64,000 nt of DNA from the NCBI GenBank assembly GCA_025765615.1, contig JAIVFJ010000052.1:1-64000 (forward strand). The letters run 5' to 3'. The first letter of the stretch is position 1. Each line of letters begins with the position of its first letter. Source of the DNA: Zopfochytrium polystomum (taxonomy: Eukaryota > Chytridiomycota > Chytridiomycetes > Chytridiales > Chytridiaceae). The notes under the pieces are model-generated. The model saw nothing but the letters and a program-made list of their open reading frames with translations, searched no databases and was not told the origin of the DNA. Below are positions 24,547 through 35,742 of this stretch, piece by piece. Made by a program: the position numbers and the translations under genes.

Positions 24547-25504
24547 GATCGATGGAGTTGACGAGCACGCCGAGGTCGAGCTTGCTGATGGCGCCTCTTT
24601 GGAAGGCAGCGCGGAAAGACGAGGCGGAGGAGCGGGAGGAGGTTGTTGTTGGCGGGCGCGAGGCGGCGGTGTCGGCGAGCCGCCCCGCCGACGGTGAGGC
24701 GCCCGGGGGTGGGGGCCGGCGGCGCGACGCTGCCGCCGTGGTTCCGGGAGCGTCGCGGGCGGGGTGACCTCTTGCCGACCAGAGATGGCCTCCACCGAGC
24801 GCGGCGGTCGCGGGAAGGTTTGCAGAGCCCGTCGTGCCGGCCACCGCTGCAGCTGCTGCGGCCGCGCCAAGGATCGAAGCGGCGGCGGCGGCGGCGGCGT
24901 GGTTGTTGGTGGGGGTGCCGGCGGGCACCCAAGGGTCGAAGCCGCCGCGGGCGCGCTCCTCGGAGAAGGTGATTGTGGGGAAGCGGAGGGCCTTTGCGTG
25001 GCCGGTGGCGGTCTCTCGCTGGACGGAGAGCGGCATGATGATTTTCAGGTCGTCGTCGGAGCGGGTGGCGACGGCGGCGGCGGCGTCGGGGTCCAAGTCG
25101 TCTGTAGACGACGACGACGATGGCGACGAGGAAAACGAGGAGGCGGCCGAGGTGCGGCGCACCAGCGGGGGTGGTTTTTTGGCTGAGGCAATGGTGGTGG
25201 TGGTCGCGGGGCGTGAGCGTACGATAGCCGGCGGTCGGTCGGGAGACGCGGCTGCTGCTGTGTGTGCCGCGATCCTTGCCGCCGGCATGGATCTGATGAT
25301 CGCGATCGCGTCGATAACCGTCGCCCCCTCCTCCGCGGCAGCCGTGGTGGCGTCCACATCAGCGTCGTCAGCGTCGAGGTTGGTGGCGAGGCGGGCGTCG
25401 TTGCTGGCGCTGCCGTCGTCGTCGAGGCGAGGAGGAGGAGGACGACTCGACGGCGACTGCATCTGCATCTGCATCTGCAGCAGCACGTCCGGCTCTCGCG
25501 GCAT
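19270..25504 (-). CDS. Very large low-complexity protein, unrecognised
   Basis: Three exons are proposed: 25504-21476, 21388-20553 and 19989-19270, joined by GTGAGT and GTGAGC donors and pyrimidine-AG acceptors, all phase 0; about 1860 residues. The start ATG opens MPREPDVLLQ followed by MQ repeats. Most of it is Ala, Pro, Ser, His, Gln and Asp runs. Islands of ordinary sequence include LKIIMPLSVQRET, EERARGGFDPWVPAGTP, QTELYRQVLQYDGDPLGP, NVTLPALWISDDVGAVYGAG, RRRSISVASFMPEITF and, in the last exon, DWKDFDAFWRRCVAKFLRRDE. I recognise no family. Exon 2 holds two apparent +1 breaks at G6 runs (plus-strand 21130-21135 and 20952-20957). It is divergent from the ABHD12-like gene. Open frames this long also arise as shadows in GC-rich DNA, but the matched splice phases argue for a real gene. 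Confidence 0.6.
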
Positions 25505-25734
25505 TCAATTTTCTCTCTTTTTTTTTTTTTGTTTTCCCTTGTTCAACAAACTAAGCAAGTCTTCGCGTCGTGGGGATCGGTCGCGCGCGTCGCGCTTGGT
25601 GTGTCGTGTGGCGGTGGTGTGGCGGGGGCATAGCGTCAAGCGCCGACGACAGACAAAAAGACAGACAGACAGACAGAACACAAAAACCAAAACCAAAAAA
25701 AAAAAAAAATTAAAAAAAGAAACAAGCAGCACAA
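25505..25734. promoter_or_regulatory. Bidirectional intergenic promoter region
   Basis: Only about 230 bp separate the ATGs of two divergent genes. The interval has a T run on one side (25521-25532), a CAGA microsatellite and an A-rich run on the other. No TATA element is convincing. Shared regulation is inferred from spacing only. Confidence 0.5.
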
Positions 25735-26897
25735 ATGAGCAGCTCGCCCGGATCCGCCGCCGCCGCCGCCGCCTCTGCCGGCGCAGCAACAGACGGGGTC
25801 GGGCGGCGATCGCCATTGGCGCGGTCGCCGTCCTCGTCGTCGTTGTCGCTACGCTCGCCGCGCCATCATCAGCAGCAGCAGCAGCTGCACTGGGCGCTGC
25901 GCGCGCTCAAATACGCGGCGGTCGCATACTTCGTGAGTGGAAGTAGTAGTGTGCTTGTGTGCCTCTAACGATGATATGTCTCCTGTGCATTATCCCACAC
26001 ACACCCACTCGGGCGCCACCTAACGCGACGCCACACGCTGACACGACGCTGACACAACCGACGAACACGCGCGACACGCGGACACGACGCTTCGTCCGAT
26101 CGGATGATCGAATGAACGATCGAATGAATGGAATGAATGGAATGGAATGGATGGATGGATGGAACGAATCCCGTACCGCACGAACCCACCGCACGCGCGA
26201 ACCGGTGGATCTGGGAATGCAAACCAACAAACAAACAACAATTCACGAAACGAAACGAAACACACACACGCATCGCATCACACACACACACATCACACAC
26301 ATCACACACATCACACACACACACACACACACAAGTCGCTGCTGAGCGTGCTGATTGCGTTCCCGGAGAGCACGCAGCCGTACCTCGTGTACATGCACTG
26401 GGCGAACGTGCCCGTCAACACGGATTTCTACCGGCCCGAGCGCTTCGGCTTCCGCTGTTGAGTGTCCTTATTTCTTTTCTTTCTTTTTTCTTATTTTCTT
26501 ATTTTCCTTTTTTCTTCTTTCTTTTCTTTTCTTTTATTTTATGTGGTGGTCGTTGTAAAGTGGACGTTGCTCGCTTCTCCCTCCCGCTTTCATCTCGGTC
26601 ACTCACTCACTCACTCACTGACACTCACTGACACTCACTGACACTGACTTCACTTAAACACTCACCACACTCCACACTCCACACTCCACACACACATCAC
26701 GCACGCCCAACAACCAACCAACCAACCAACCAACCAACCAACCAACCAACCAACAACGCAACACAGCCGACAGCGTCTACAACTTCAAGGTAAAGACCCC
26801 CGACGGCCTGTACCTCGGCGCGTGGCACATACTGCCAGTGCCACCACCACCACCACCACCACCACCACACGCCAAGTCGCCGTCGTCGTCAGCGTCC

Positions 26898-26930
<33 letters not shown>

Positions 26931-28313
26931 CAGCCACCACCACTATCGCGCGCCGCCCGCCCGACAGCCGCATCCCACGCCCGCGCCCTCGCCGCCGCTT
27001 CCCGTGTCGTGCTGTACCTGCACGGCAACGCAGGCCACCGCGCGACCTTCCTGCGCCCGGCTTTCTACAAGGCCCTCACGGCCCTCGCCCCGCCGCGTCG
27101 TCCCGCCGCTGGCACCGCCGCCGCCAGAAGCAACCCCTCCGACGGCGTCGACGGCGGCACCCACGTCGTGGCCGTCGAGTACCGCGGTTTCGGCGACTCG
27201 TCGTCCGCCCTACCGACCCAGGCCGGCCTGCAGCTCGACGCGCTCGCCGCCTACGCCTACGTCGCCGAGCGCGTCGGACCGCGCACCGAGATTTACATTG
27301 CCGGCCACTCGCTCGGCGCCGGCGTCGCCGCCTTTCTCGCCCACAACCTCACCGCCGCCTCCAACGTCGACGACGGCGACGATCACCACCACCATCACCA
27401 CCACCACAACAACAACAACAACAACGACCCTCACCCCCTCCAGCCCCGACCCCCGGCCGCCAACGGGCCTCCTCATGATGTCCGGCTACGCCTCCCTCGC
27501 CGAGGCCGCGCTCTCGTACCCGTACATCCCGGTCCTCTGGCCGCTGCGGTTTGTCTTTCCGGGCGGCTGGCCCGCCCTCAAGGCCCGCGCCGCCGCGTGG
27601 GTCTCGGAGAAATGGGACGCCGAGCGGTGGCTGGCGGACCCGGCGCGGATGCGGGGTTGCAAGGTGCTGCTGGTGCACGGCACCGCGGACGCTGTGATCC
27701 CTGCGAGGCACTCGAGGGAGGTGTTTCGCGCGGCGGCGCAGGCTGTGGTGGATAGAGCCGCCGCCGCCGCCGCCTCTGCTGCTGCTGCTGCGGCATCGGC
27801 GGCGGCGAACGGATCGGGGTCGGGAGCGGGATCCGGATCCGGATCCGGATCGACGACGCCGACGACGACGACATCGTCGGGATCGATCGTGGTGAGCCTG
27901 CCGCCGCCCGCGGCGCTCGAGGGCCGGCGCGCGCCGGACTACGCGCTGCTGTACGGCACGCGGCACGCGGGGGTACACCGTGCAGCCGATCGGCGGCGGG
28001 CGGTGGCACGAGGAGGAGGAGGAGGAGGAGCGCGAGGATGGTGGTGGTGGGTAGTGGTGGTGGTGACGACCGTCAAGGCAAGGGCTTTTACGGACGTGGT
28101 GGCAGCGGGGGGCTGGACTACGAGCGCGGCGAGGGGCGGCTGTGGCGCGCGACGACGACGGCGGCGACGCAGTCGACCGGGACCGGGACTGGGACTACCG
28201 GGACGCCTCCGCCGCCGGCGGTGTGGCTCGTGGAGGTCGAGGGCGCCGGGCACGACTCGTTTGTCGAGCACCAGGTGTTTGTCGACGCCGTCGCCGAGTG
28301 GATGATGATGTGA
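25735..28313 (+). CDS. ABHD12: ABHD12-like membrane alpha/beta hydrolase
   Basis: Exons 25735-25932, 26336-26456 and 26767-28313. After a Ser-rich N-terminus a hydrophobic segment (ALKYAAVAYF, SLLSVLIAFP) matches the single N-terminal membrane anchor of ABHD12. The family hallmark KVKTPDGLYLGAWHILP, oxyanion motif YLHGNAG and nucleophile elbow GHSLG (Ser near 27312) follow. Then come HGTADAVIP (acid) and GAGHDSF (His near 28250), completing a Ser-Asp-His triad. ABHD12 hydrolyses lysophosphatidylserine and related lipids at internal membranes; substrate here is inferred from family only. His/Asn/Ala/Gly low-complexity inserts sit between blocks. Reading frame changes three times, each +1, at G/C runs (27450-27454, 27969-27973, 28049-28051), so total frame returns to the start frame. 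The gene is either mis-assembled at homopolymers or broken. The donor of intron 2 is GTTGAG. Confidence 0.85.
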
Positions 28314-30000
28314 TGACCGTCGTCGTTTCGTCGTCGTCGTCGTCGTCGTCGGCGTGAACATGGGCCTGGTGATCGTTGAGAGGGGATGACATCGTGTTAT
28401 AGGATCCTTTTTTTCTTTTCTCTTTTTTTTTTTTTTTCCTTTCTTTTGTCACCCAGCGTCACCGAACCCTCCCTCTATTAAGTTTTGAGACTCCCACTTA
28501 CAAAAAAAAAAAGAAAAAAACGAAAACAGAATGCTCTTTACTGTTGCTGGGACCGAGGGCGCCTCTCGTCTGTTGCCCACATCAGCAGACAGACCTGCCT
28601 CCTCCTCCTCCTCCTCCTCCTCCTTCTCCTCCAAATAGGCTGGGAAGGCAGCACAGACCAAAAAACCCATCTCTGTCGCCCACCCACAGGATCCAGTAAC
28701 ACCTACGGGTGTGATTGCAATGTTTTAATTTTTTATTCATCACCCAGGATTTTCCCCCAACTTCTATCAAAGAGCGCCATTCTTTAGCGGGTGATAATGT
28801 TTTTAAGGTAGTCTTTTCCTTGTAACCAGCCCTGTTTCGAAAAGAATGGAGCTCTTTACTGTCCAGAGGCGCAGACAAAGCGGCTGGGCCGCCACTCTTA
28901 CTGAAATTAAATTCTAGCTGGCCACTAACCAGTTTTCAAAATAGAATGTTACGCTGCGCTTTAAGCGACTCCTTCGAACTACAGGTTCTCTGATACAATC
29001 GGCAATAGAATTGCCTCCAACAGTTTGAACTTGAATTTTCTCGCTTTTGTGTCAAGTTCAACTCAATCATGTATATTTATTCCTACGCATCAGACCAACA
29101 CAAATTTAATAGAAACTTTAATTTTTCATATGCTCTTATTAAAGGATCTTTGATCTTTGAGATATTGAAAGCCGATTGGATACTTATTTATGATACTTTC
29201 ACACTCCAGAGTGTACAGGCCTTCAGTCAGCTGGACCGACCCAACTTTGAACCAGCGGTTCTTTGGGTAATTTATAATGCACAGGGTATCCTTCACGGGG
29301 GGCCAGCGGCGCAGTAAATGGGTGAGAGACAGGCTGCGGAGCCAAAAAGTAATGATTGGTGGCGAGAGAGAGCTTTGTAAGACCCTAGCCGCGCCATCTC
29401 ACTGCAAGGCCACGATGGAGATGAGAAAATCTCATGGTTGAGGCGAGGGAGAACCTGGCTGTTGTTGTTGTCGACATCCTCACGTGGTGTGGGGAGTGCC
29501 GCATTGAACTGATCATCGAATATCGTCTGTCGCTCCTTCTCTGCTTGCAGCCTGTCATTCGGCTCTTCATATAGTCTCACATCGACTAGTGTATTGTCGT
29601 GTAGTACGCCATACACACCCGACCTGCGGGATGAGTCGGTGATGCCATTGTACATTGATAGCCATCCAGTGTCTCTGGTACCTGCTCCCATCTCGTGGAC
29701 AGCAGTAGAATCAAAAACGTACATCGGGCCTGCAAATTGATCACCCAACTGATAGCATTCAGCAATTGTACGTATGCTCTTGCTCCTGCTGTCTCTGATA
29801 TGAAGAGAGGCACACCGAGAGAGAAAGAGAGACAGACCAGACAGACAGACAGACAGACCACGATCTAAATAGACAGACAAAGTGGATGAATCAGAGACAA
29901 ATGATTGGTGCGAGCAGGCGTTTTCAAGAACAGCACCCATCCATGCTGCTGTGCGGGCCACATAAAAATTATAAAAATTAAAAACAGCCCTACATATATA
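28314..30000. other. Transition to repeat block, no gene called
   Basis: After the ABHD12 stop come T and A runs, a (CCT)n tract at 28590-28630, then lower-GC sequence. The longest open frame (minus, about 29293-30171) overlaps the tRNA-Thr and has no recognised motif; I do not call it a gene. A GACAGACAGACAG microsatellite lies at 29832-29880. Confidence 0.55.
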
Positions 30001-30090
30001 GCCTGTGTAGCTCAGGGGTAGAGCTTTACACTTGTAACCTCTGCGAGGTCTGCAATGTAAGGGTCCAGTGTTCAATTCACTGCTCAGGCA
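30001..30090 (+). tRNA. tRNA-Thr(TGT) with a 17-nt intron
   Basis: Acceptor GCCTGTG/CTCAGGC (one mismatch), D arm GCTC/GAGC, anticodon stem TTACA/TGTAA with loop CTTGTAA, T arm CAGTG/CACTG, discriminator A. The inserted sequence sits at the usual 37/38 position. No T4 terminator within 40 nt. Confidence 0.75.
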
Positions 30091-30690
30091 CAATGCGTAT
30101 TCCGCAGAGAAAGACTTCTCCGCCACATTGTGCACGTCCCCAAAAACTCTTGAATGCAAAGGCGCTCCCATTGACGTCCAAAGGCTTCAGGGGCGTGTGT
30201 GATGGCGAGGACGGAAAGGCAGAGCAACGGGGGCAAGACGGAGGCAACAAGCTAGAGATGGTGGATCGAGACGCAATCAATCACAAATAATGATCTTCTT
30301 CTTTCTTATTGATTATCATGTGCGCAGGGGCATTTTCCAGCACTCCCATTTGCGCACACTCCCATCCTAGACTTCAAACAAAGTCCTCCAGAGGTAAGAA
30401 GCTGGGGAAGGGCGCTTAAAGCCCCTGGTTGTAAACCAAAACCAATTGGCTGATCTGGGAAAACTGTGACAAAGGAAACTATCTGGAATAATGCTGCTGA
30501 GGAGTGAGATTCATAAAGGTAGAAGTGAAAATACGTGAAGAGCTGAATAAGGCAAAAGGTAAAGAAAAGTTTATCCAGTGCCCCTCTCCCTGCTGATTTC
30601 CCTTTGCGCACGAGCCATGCCTTCCACAGCACAGCGTGGTCTGCATTCTTCCGCTCCTTTTTCTTGATACTCTTCTGTCAAATATGTTCC
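30091..30690. other. Repeat-block sequence, no gene seen
   Basis: Mixed-composition DNA between the tRNA-Thr and the copia remnant. Nothing was recognised on either strand. Confidence 0.5.
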
Positions 30691-30699
30691 TCACATCAT

Positions 30700-31720
30700 T
30701 TTGATCTTGTCTCCAGCATTTCTTGTGACATTGCATCATCTTGGTTTCTCAGTTGAGTCAACCAGTCGGAGGTCTGCAAGCTGGTCCATCGAGTAGACAT
30801 ACTCAACTTGCACAAGTCCTTCCTAGACAAGTGACCAAATGTGGTGGTACTGAAGGCGGATGTGCTTGGAACAATTGGTGTGAAGGTCATTGACTGTCAT
30901 GTGAATCGATGGTGTGCTGTCCTTGTGGGCAATGCTTGGAAGCTTGAGGGGATGCTGGCTAATTGTTGATGGCCTCAAGTTCCTGACTGATCTTGCTGAG
31001 CACAATTTACTCTGCTGCTGTGGACAAATTTGGGAACAGTTGCTGATCTTGTTGAATTCCCGCTACGGCCCGCCCTGCTAATAACAAAGGGTATGCTATC
31101 TGTGAGAGAGAGTTGTGGTGAGAGTTGTACAATGCATCAGCATAGCCAAAACGTTGGCTGTTCCTGTCTGAGCTGTGGCAAAACTGTGGAGGTGGCCTTG
31201 ACATACCCCACAACATCAAGTAACTTGTGCCAGTGCCAGATGCATGGGTCATGAGTGAAAGAACCAAGCAAGCTGACACTGAGTGCCAGGTGTGTTGTGG
31301 TTGATGTTGCAGCTTAGTTGAGGCTGCTAATCACATGGAGGTACTCAGTGCTGTTGACACTCTCCTCTCTTGGGTCAGTGGAGTGCCAGTTGCAAGGAGC
31401 GAGCTTGGAAGTCACTTTGAGTGGTGTGTTGCGAGGTTAGCCTCAAAGCGCGAGAGTAAGTTCTGGGGGAAGTTAGTCTGATGGAGAATTGTGAAGTTTG
31501 AACCACACATAACTTCAATTGAGAGAACGTAGCTGAGCTTTCCCAGCTCTTGAAGCTTGAACTCGGTCTTGAGGTGTGCAATGGCCTCCTTGATGGTGGC
31601 AGTGTTGGTCAAGGAGTGGAAGGTAGTCAAAGTACACCACAATGAAGCAGAGTCTGTGCTTGGTCCAGCGCCAGAACCTTTCTGTCTCTCTCTGTCTTAC
31701 TGACTGGTTAGCAGCAAGAG
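30700..31720 (-). pseudogene. Decayed Ty1/copia reverse transcriptase-RNase H remnant
   Basis: Read on the minus strand with several frame changes, it shows copia pol landmarks. A damaged catalytic FxDD-like region (VVYFD) near 31680 is followed by FKLQELGKLSYVLSIEV near 31560 and a TNFPQNLLSRF segment. Near 30880-30900 is an RNase H tail like SKHIRLQYHHI, then VEYVYSMDQLADL near 30790. Stops and frameshifts rule out function. It is unrelated in detail to the copia element at 52-58 kb. Confidence 0.65.
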
Positions 31721-32015
31721 GCACAAGACAGACCTGAACCTATTGTGACTGTCAGTTATCGTTCTCACAATGCCCATGGGAGAGCAAGCCACCGCCAATG
31801 CAGACCTGGGTGCTGGCTTGCACAGTTGACAAATACTCCGAGTATTAAGTGGAACAGAAACCTGGTGTTAACAGTTTTCCTCCTCCTCTGCTCAAGCAGA
31901 TAATATAGGAGAGGTTTTTACCCTGTGCCAGTCACTTGCCTAGCAACTATTACAGTGTGCATATCATCATTATGTATCGATAATTCATAACAGAGTTTCT
32001 TCTCTTTCTTGATCT
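31705..32015. repeat. Repeat C, 3'-truncated copy
   Basis: Starts GACTGGTTAGCAGCAAGAGG and runs through the conserved GACTGTCAGTTATC segment to the CATAACAGAG motif. It overlaps the start of the copia remnant, so it may have inserted at its edge. Confidence 0.75.
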
Positions 32016-32847
32016 GTATTTAAGAGATGTTGCCAGAGTCCTTTGTCGTTGCAAAAGTTGGTGCCCCAAAAGCGGACTTTGTTCAGCCCATCCGCCTTTC
32101 TTGTATCTCTTCCATCCTCTCTTCTCACAATGTACTCCTTGGTCGCAACTTCTCTGCCCGCCCTGGCTCCTCTCCTGACCCGCCTCTCCACCTTGTACGC
32201 TACGCCCTTGACCTTGCCCATTCCACTAAACAGCCCTTATACCTTCTCCTCAATGACATGAAGAAGTTGAGGGGAGAAAACGGTGATGACCCGATTTGTG
32301 GCAAATTTGACTTTCGCAAAACACAGAGGTGGCGCCGTTCTTTCCCTCGCTCTGTTGTCGTGGGGGATCTGTGTCCTGTTGTGAGGAGGGATAGCAGTAC
32401 TTTCTCCGGGAATTTAGGAGAAAGGTTGTTTCCACAGGTTGATTCTGGTGGAAATCATTTGTTCCTGTAGGAAGGACTTTCTTCTAAGACTAACTCCTTA
32501 GTAAGGCTCGTCTCAATAGGTGATCCAGGAGGATCACAGATCTGTTGGTCAGGACTTGACAAGTTGCTTGGCGCGTCCACTGTCAGGATCTGAAGGCGGA
32601 GGGTCTCCTTTATTTGGAAGAACAGTAATTTCAAGTTCAACTTCAGAGTCTGAAGTGTGAACGGAGGGTTTTTCCATGTCTCTTGTAAAATTGTAACTGG
32701 TTTACAAGGGTTGTTGTAGATTGATGGGACGTACAAAGTACTCTCTCTGCTTTTTGAAAGGGGAGGTTGCTCTGTGGACCTTTATTGGCGTAGTCAGCGG
32801 ACGGACGCGAAGTAGAAATTAGATCCCACTTCCAAAGAAGGAGGCAC
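32016..32847. other. Unassigned repeat-block DNA
   Basis: Open frames up to 147 codons exist (for example plus 32027-32470), but none has a recognisable motif. I see no RNA gene here. Confidence 0.5.
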
Positions 32848-32923
32848 ACATTTTGAACGCATCCTTAGATGGGAAAGTGTGCAAATATATTGACGATTGT
32901 CAGCCATCTCCAAACTGTAACAT

Positions 32924-33008
32924 TCTGCCGTGAGAACTGGTTAGCGCGTGCGCCTGTTAGACCTGGTCAGCACACCGCAAGGATGGTGGTTAAAGTCCTC
33001 CTGGTAGC
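32924..33008 (+). pseudogene. Degenerate tRNA-Asn
   Basis: Aligns with the intact tRNA-Asn at 38416, sharing the D-arm, the intron position and the preceding ~80 bp flank. It has substitutions in the D stem (GAGAAC for GCGCAA) and in the T arm, so the cloverleaf is broken. Confidence 0.7.
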
Positions 33009-33082
33009 GCTCTGAGATGTTGATTTGCACTGACCATGTCCTGGAGGGTCAAAATAACCGCTGATCCTTAGATAAGTTAAGC

Positions 33083-33156
33083 GGTTTCATGGTGTAGTTG
33101 GTTATCACATCTGTCTCACACACAGGAGGTCCCGAGTTCGAACCTCGGTGAAACCA
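33083..33156 (+). tRNA. tRNA-Val(CAC)
   Basis: A 74-nt cloverleaf: acceptor GGTTTCA/TGAAACC, anticodon stem TCTGT/ACAGG-type around CTCACAC, T arm CCGAG/CTCGG, discriminator A. It is identical over all 74 nt to the copy at 39865 although the flanks differ. No T4 terminator follows within 70 nt. Confidence 0.85.
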
Positions 33157-34125
33157 TGATGAGGTTCAAACGATCGTGGTGTGGGTACTGGGGCGACCCA
33201 TGTCGTGACTGTCAATCTGTTTCTGGTGTGGTATTATTGATTTGGAGTGCAGCGAGGGGCAGCAATTAACTTATTCTTTTATGGGGTCCGAAGCGTCGTG
33301 CCAAGCTATTAACCAACGTTCGTGTCGGGCTGTTTAGATCTAGAGGGTTTGTACCTCATGTCGCCAACTGTGGCGACTTGTGTGACTGGGCTGTAGACAA
33401 AGCTGTCATCAGGGTGGTCCCATGAAGGGGCCTTGGCAGCGGGAGTGATTGCAGGGCACAGGCGTGGAGTGCCTGTCTCTTGCCCATTTGCTATGCCACT
33501 GGCCCCACAAAGGGGATACCCTGTGGGCGACAGAGGAATTCATGACTGGGGGAGGTTGGCCCGGAGTGCCTGTCTCACGCCTGTCTTGCGCCTGTTTGAG
33601 GCAGAGCAGTCTGTCTACATAGGAGGCATACAGGAGGAAAACCTCTGTATGACGCCCATTGTGGCATGTGTGGGTCCATGAAGGGGATGAAGCCTGTGTA
33701 TGATGGAACCTCATTGGCAAAAATGGCTTTGCTGGTGGAAGCGACTTTGCAGAGGAGCGTCAGTGCAACAGACAGCCCGTTGGGGATGATCCCAGTGGAC
33801 AGGTCGACGACAGACAACGAGCTCGTGTCCAGCTGCAGCCATTTGCATGCCTTCAGCCGCAGTAATAGTACCAAAATTGCGAGTGTGGCCCTCTCGAATG
33901 TAGGGTTTCAAATTGATACTGTAGCCCAAAATATCGTGATAACGCGATACATATCGCGAAACCTTTGGAGTTTATAAGAATTTTTCCACACTAAAAGAAC
34001 CAGAAAAATTCTTGTGCATAATGAAAGCAGCAAGAACGGCTTGAGCGAAGCTTCAGGCAGGCCTTGCTGCAGCCTTCTTTTGTCAAAGGTCATAATCAGT
34101 GCTTGCAATTCGAAAAAAGTGCAGG
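33157..34125. other. Unassigned repeat-block DNA
   Basis: No tRNA or protein was recognised. Short frames on both strands near 33430-33930 lack motifs. Confidence 0.5.
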
Positions 34126-34206
34126 GTTTTGTTGGCGGAGTGGTTAACGCAGTGCCCTGCTAAATCATTTCCCTATGGGACCGCAGGTTTGAATCCTGTG
34201 CAGGAC
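34126..34206 (+). tRNA. tRNA-Ser(GCT), diverged
   Basis: Class II tRNA with a long variable arm. Acceptor GTTTTGT/GCAGGAC pairs with three G-U pairs, anticodon loop CTGCTAA, T arm with GGTTTGAATCC. Compared with 40932 it has several changes, so it may be a decaying copy. A tRNA-Pro-like fragment (CTTTGGGTGCAGGAGGTCC) follows at about 34210. Confidence 0.65.
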
Positions 34207-34264
34207 CTGCTTTGGGTGCAGGAGGTCCTGTAACTGCCAGATACAGAGCGGATACTAGAGTTAT

Positions 34265-34592
34265 TGGGCAGAACGGACTGGTTAGCAGCAAGAGGCACAA
34301 GACGGACCTGAACCTATTGTGACTGTCAGTTATCATTCTCACGATGGCCATGGGAGAGCAAGCCACCGCCAATGCACACCTGGGTGCTGGCTTGCGCTGT
34401 TGACAAATACTCCAAGTATTAAGTGTAACAGAAACCTGGTGTAACAGTTTTCCAAACCTCCTTTGCTCAAATAATATAGGAGAGGTTTTTACCCTGTGCC
34501 AGTCACGTTTGCCTAGCAACTATTACAGCGTGCATATCATCATTATGTATCAATTATTCATAACAGAGTTTTTTCTCTTTCTCTCCAAGTTG
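34265..34592. repeat. Repeat C copy
   Basis: Full 5' and middle parts; it runs directly into the degenerate tRNA-Ser(CGA) at 34591 instead of the usual 3' segment. Confidence 0.75.
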
Positions 34593-34672
34593 GCAACGGC
34601 AGGACCCGAGCCTTCACACCCAAAGAGTAACAAATTTCGAGTCTGTCGCCTTAACTGCTTGGCCACGTCGTC
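34591..34672 (-). pseudogene. Degenerate tRNA-Ser(CGA)
   Basis: Matches the intact minus-strand tRNA-Ser(CGA) at 43743-43824. It carries changes in the acceptor (GACGACG against CGTTGCC) and the T arm, so pairing is weakened. Confidence 0.6.
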
Positions 34673-34794
34673 CACAAGACTTCCCATGATAGTGACTAGA
34701 TACCTTATTGCTACGCTGTTGGCAGAAAGCCCTCGCCTGGAGTGAACTGTTGCAACAGCCAAACTAAAGCCAAACGTCCTAGGACAGCCAACTG

Positions 34795-35335
34795 TAGACC
34801 TGTAACCTGGTCTTTCTGGAAGACTAAGACCCTCTGTTTCATCAAGCTGATGAGGACAAAGCTCCATTAAGTATGTGAGCAAAGACGGGCTATGGCTCTG
34901 GATTAATATCGAGCTGCCAGTGTAATGTCTGGTCTGAGGATTGAAACCTTGGGAACCTTACCAAGCACTTGCACATTGCTTAAATACCATCAGGAGAGTA
35001 CAAATGGGTCAGCGATCTTGAACACAGCACTTCCAATGCGTGTGAAGTCCAATAGTGGAGGCAGTGGGGTTCGAACCCACGGCATCTCGCATGCAAAGCG
35101 AGCTATCTACCACTGATATATACCCCCTCGTCTTTGCTGTTGACCTTAAACAAATGGAATATAATCAAGTTCCAAAATAAAGAAACCTCACTTAGAGTCC
35201 ATCAAGGTACTGGCCTGCTGCATCAACTGGCTGCCCCTACCTGCTCAGCACTCACTGCCCCCAAGGCATCACAAATCGGTACAAGTAAAAGCAGTGGAAG
35301 ATTATCTCTTGAGATGCACTGCCAGTTGTAAGACA
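34795..35335. repeat. Repeat B copy 2, split by repeat C
   Basis: Matches 3165-3640 and extends to about 35335. The continuation, as seen in 46437-46690, resumes at about 35746-35915 on the far side of a repeat C copy. Repeat C therefore inserted into repeat B. Confidence 0.8.
35056..35127 (-). tRNA. tRNA-Ala(TGC), copy 2
   Basis: Same 72-nt structure and anticodon as 3446-3517, including the altered A box. No T4 run downstream. Confidence 0.8.
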
Positions 35336-35337
35336 GT

Positions 35338-35742
35338 CGTGACTGGTTAGCAACAAGAGGCACAAGAAGGACCTGAACCTATTGCGACTGTCAGTTATCG
35401 TTCTCATGATGCCCATGGGGAGCGCAAGCCACTGCCAATACAAACCCAGGCGATGCACTGTTGAGAAATACTCTGAGTATTCAGTAGAACAGAAACTCAG
35501 AGTAAACAGTTTTCCTCCTCCTCGGCTCAAGCAGATAATATAGGAGAGGTTTTAACCCTGTGCTGGACACGCTCAATGAAGTAGTTGCTAGGTGTGTATA
35601 TTATCATTGTGTATCAATAATTCATAACAGAGTTCTTCTCTTTCTCTCCAATTTGGGGATAAGAACCACCCACAAACACATATCTCCACCTCACTCACTC
35701 CTTCCACTCACTCACTCAGAGTAGACTGCTTACACCAGTGAC
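35338..35742. repeat. Repeat C, full-length copy inside repeat B
   Basis: About 400 bp, from GACTGGTTAGCAACAAGAGG to AGTAGACTGCTTACACC. It interrupts repeat B, which gives the unit its approximate ends. Confidence 0.8.

Noticed and set aside
21314..24697. 1127-codon plus-strand frame, Gly/Arg rich
   Set aside because: Antisense shadow of the minus-strand gene; composition is what the complementary codons give, without motifs or matched introns.
29293..30171. 292-codon minus-strand open frame
   Set aside because: It overlaps the well-folded tRNA-Thr, contains microsatellite translation, and has no recognised motif or splice support.
32027..32470. 147-codon plus frame
   Set aside because: No motif, repeat-block location, competing frames of similar length on both strands.
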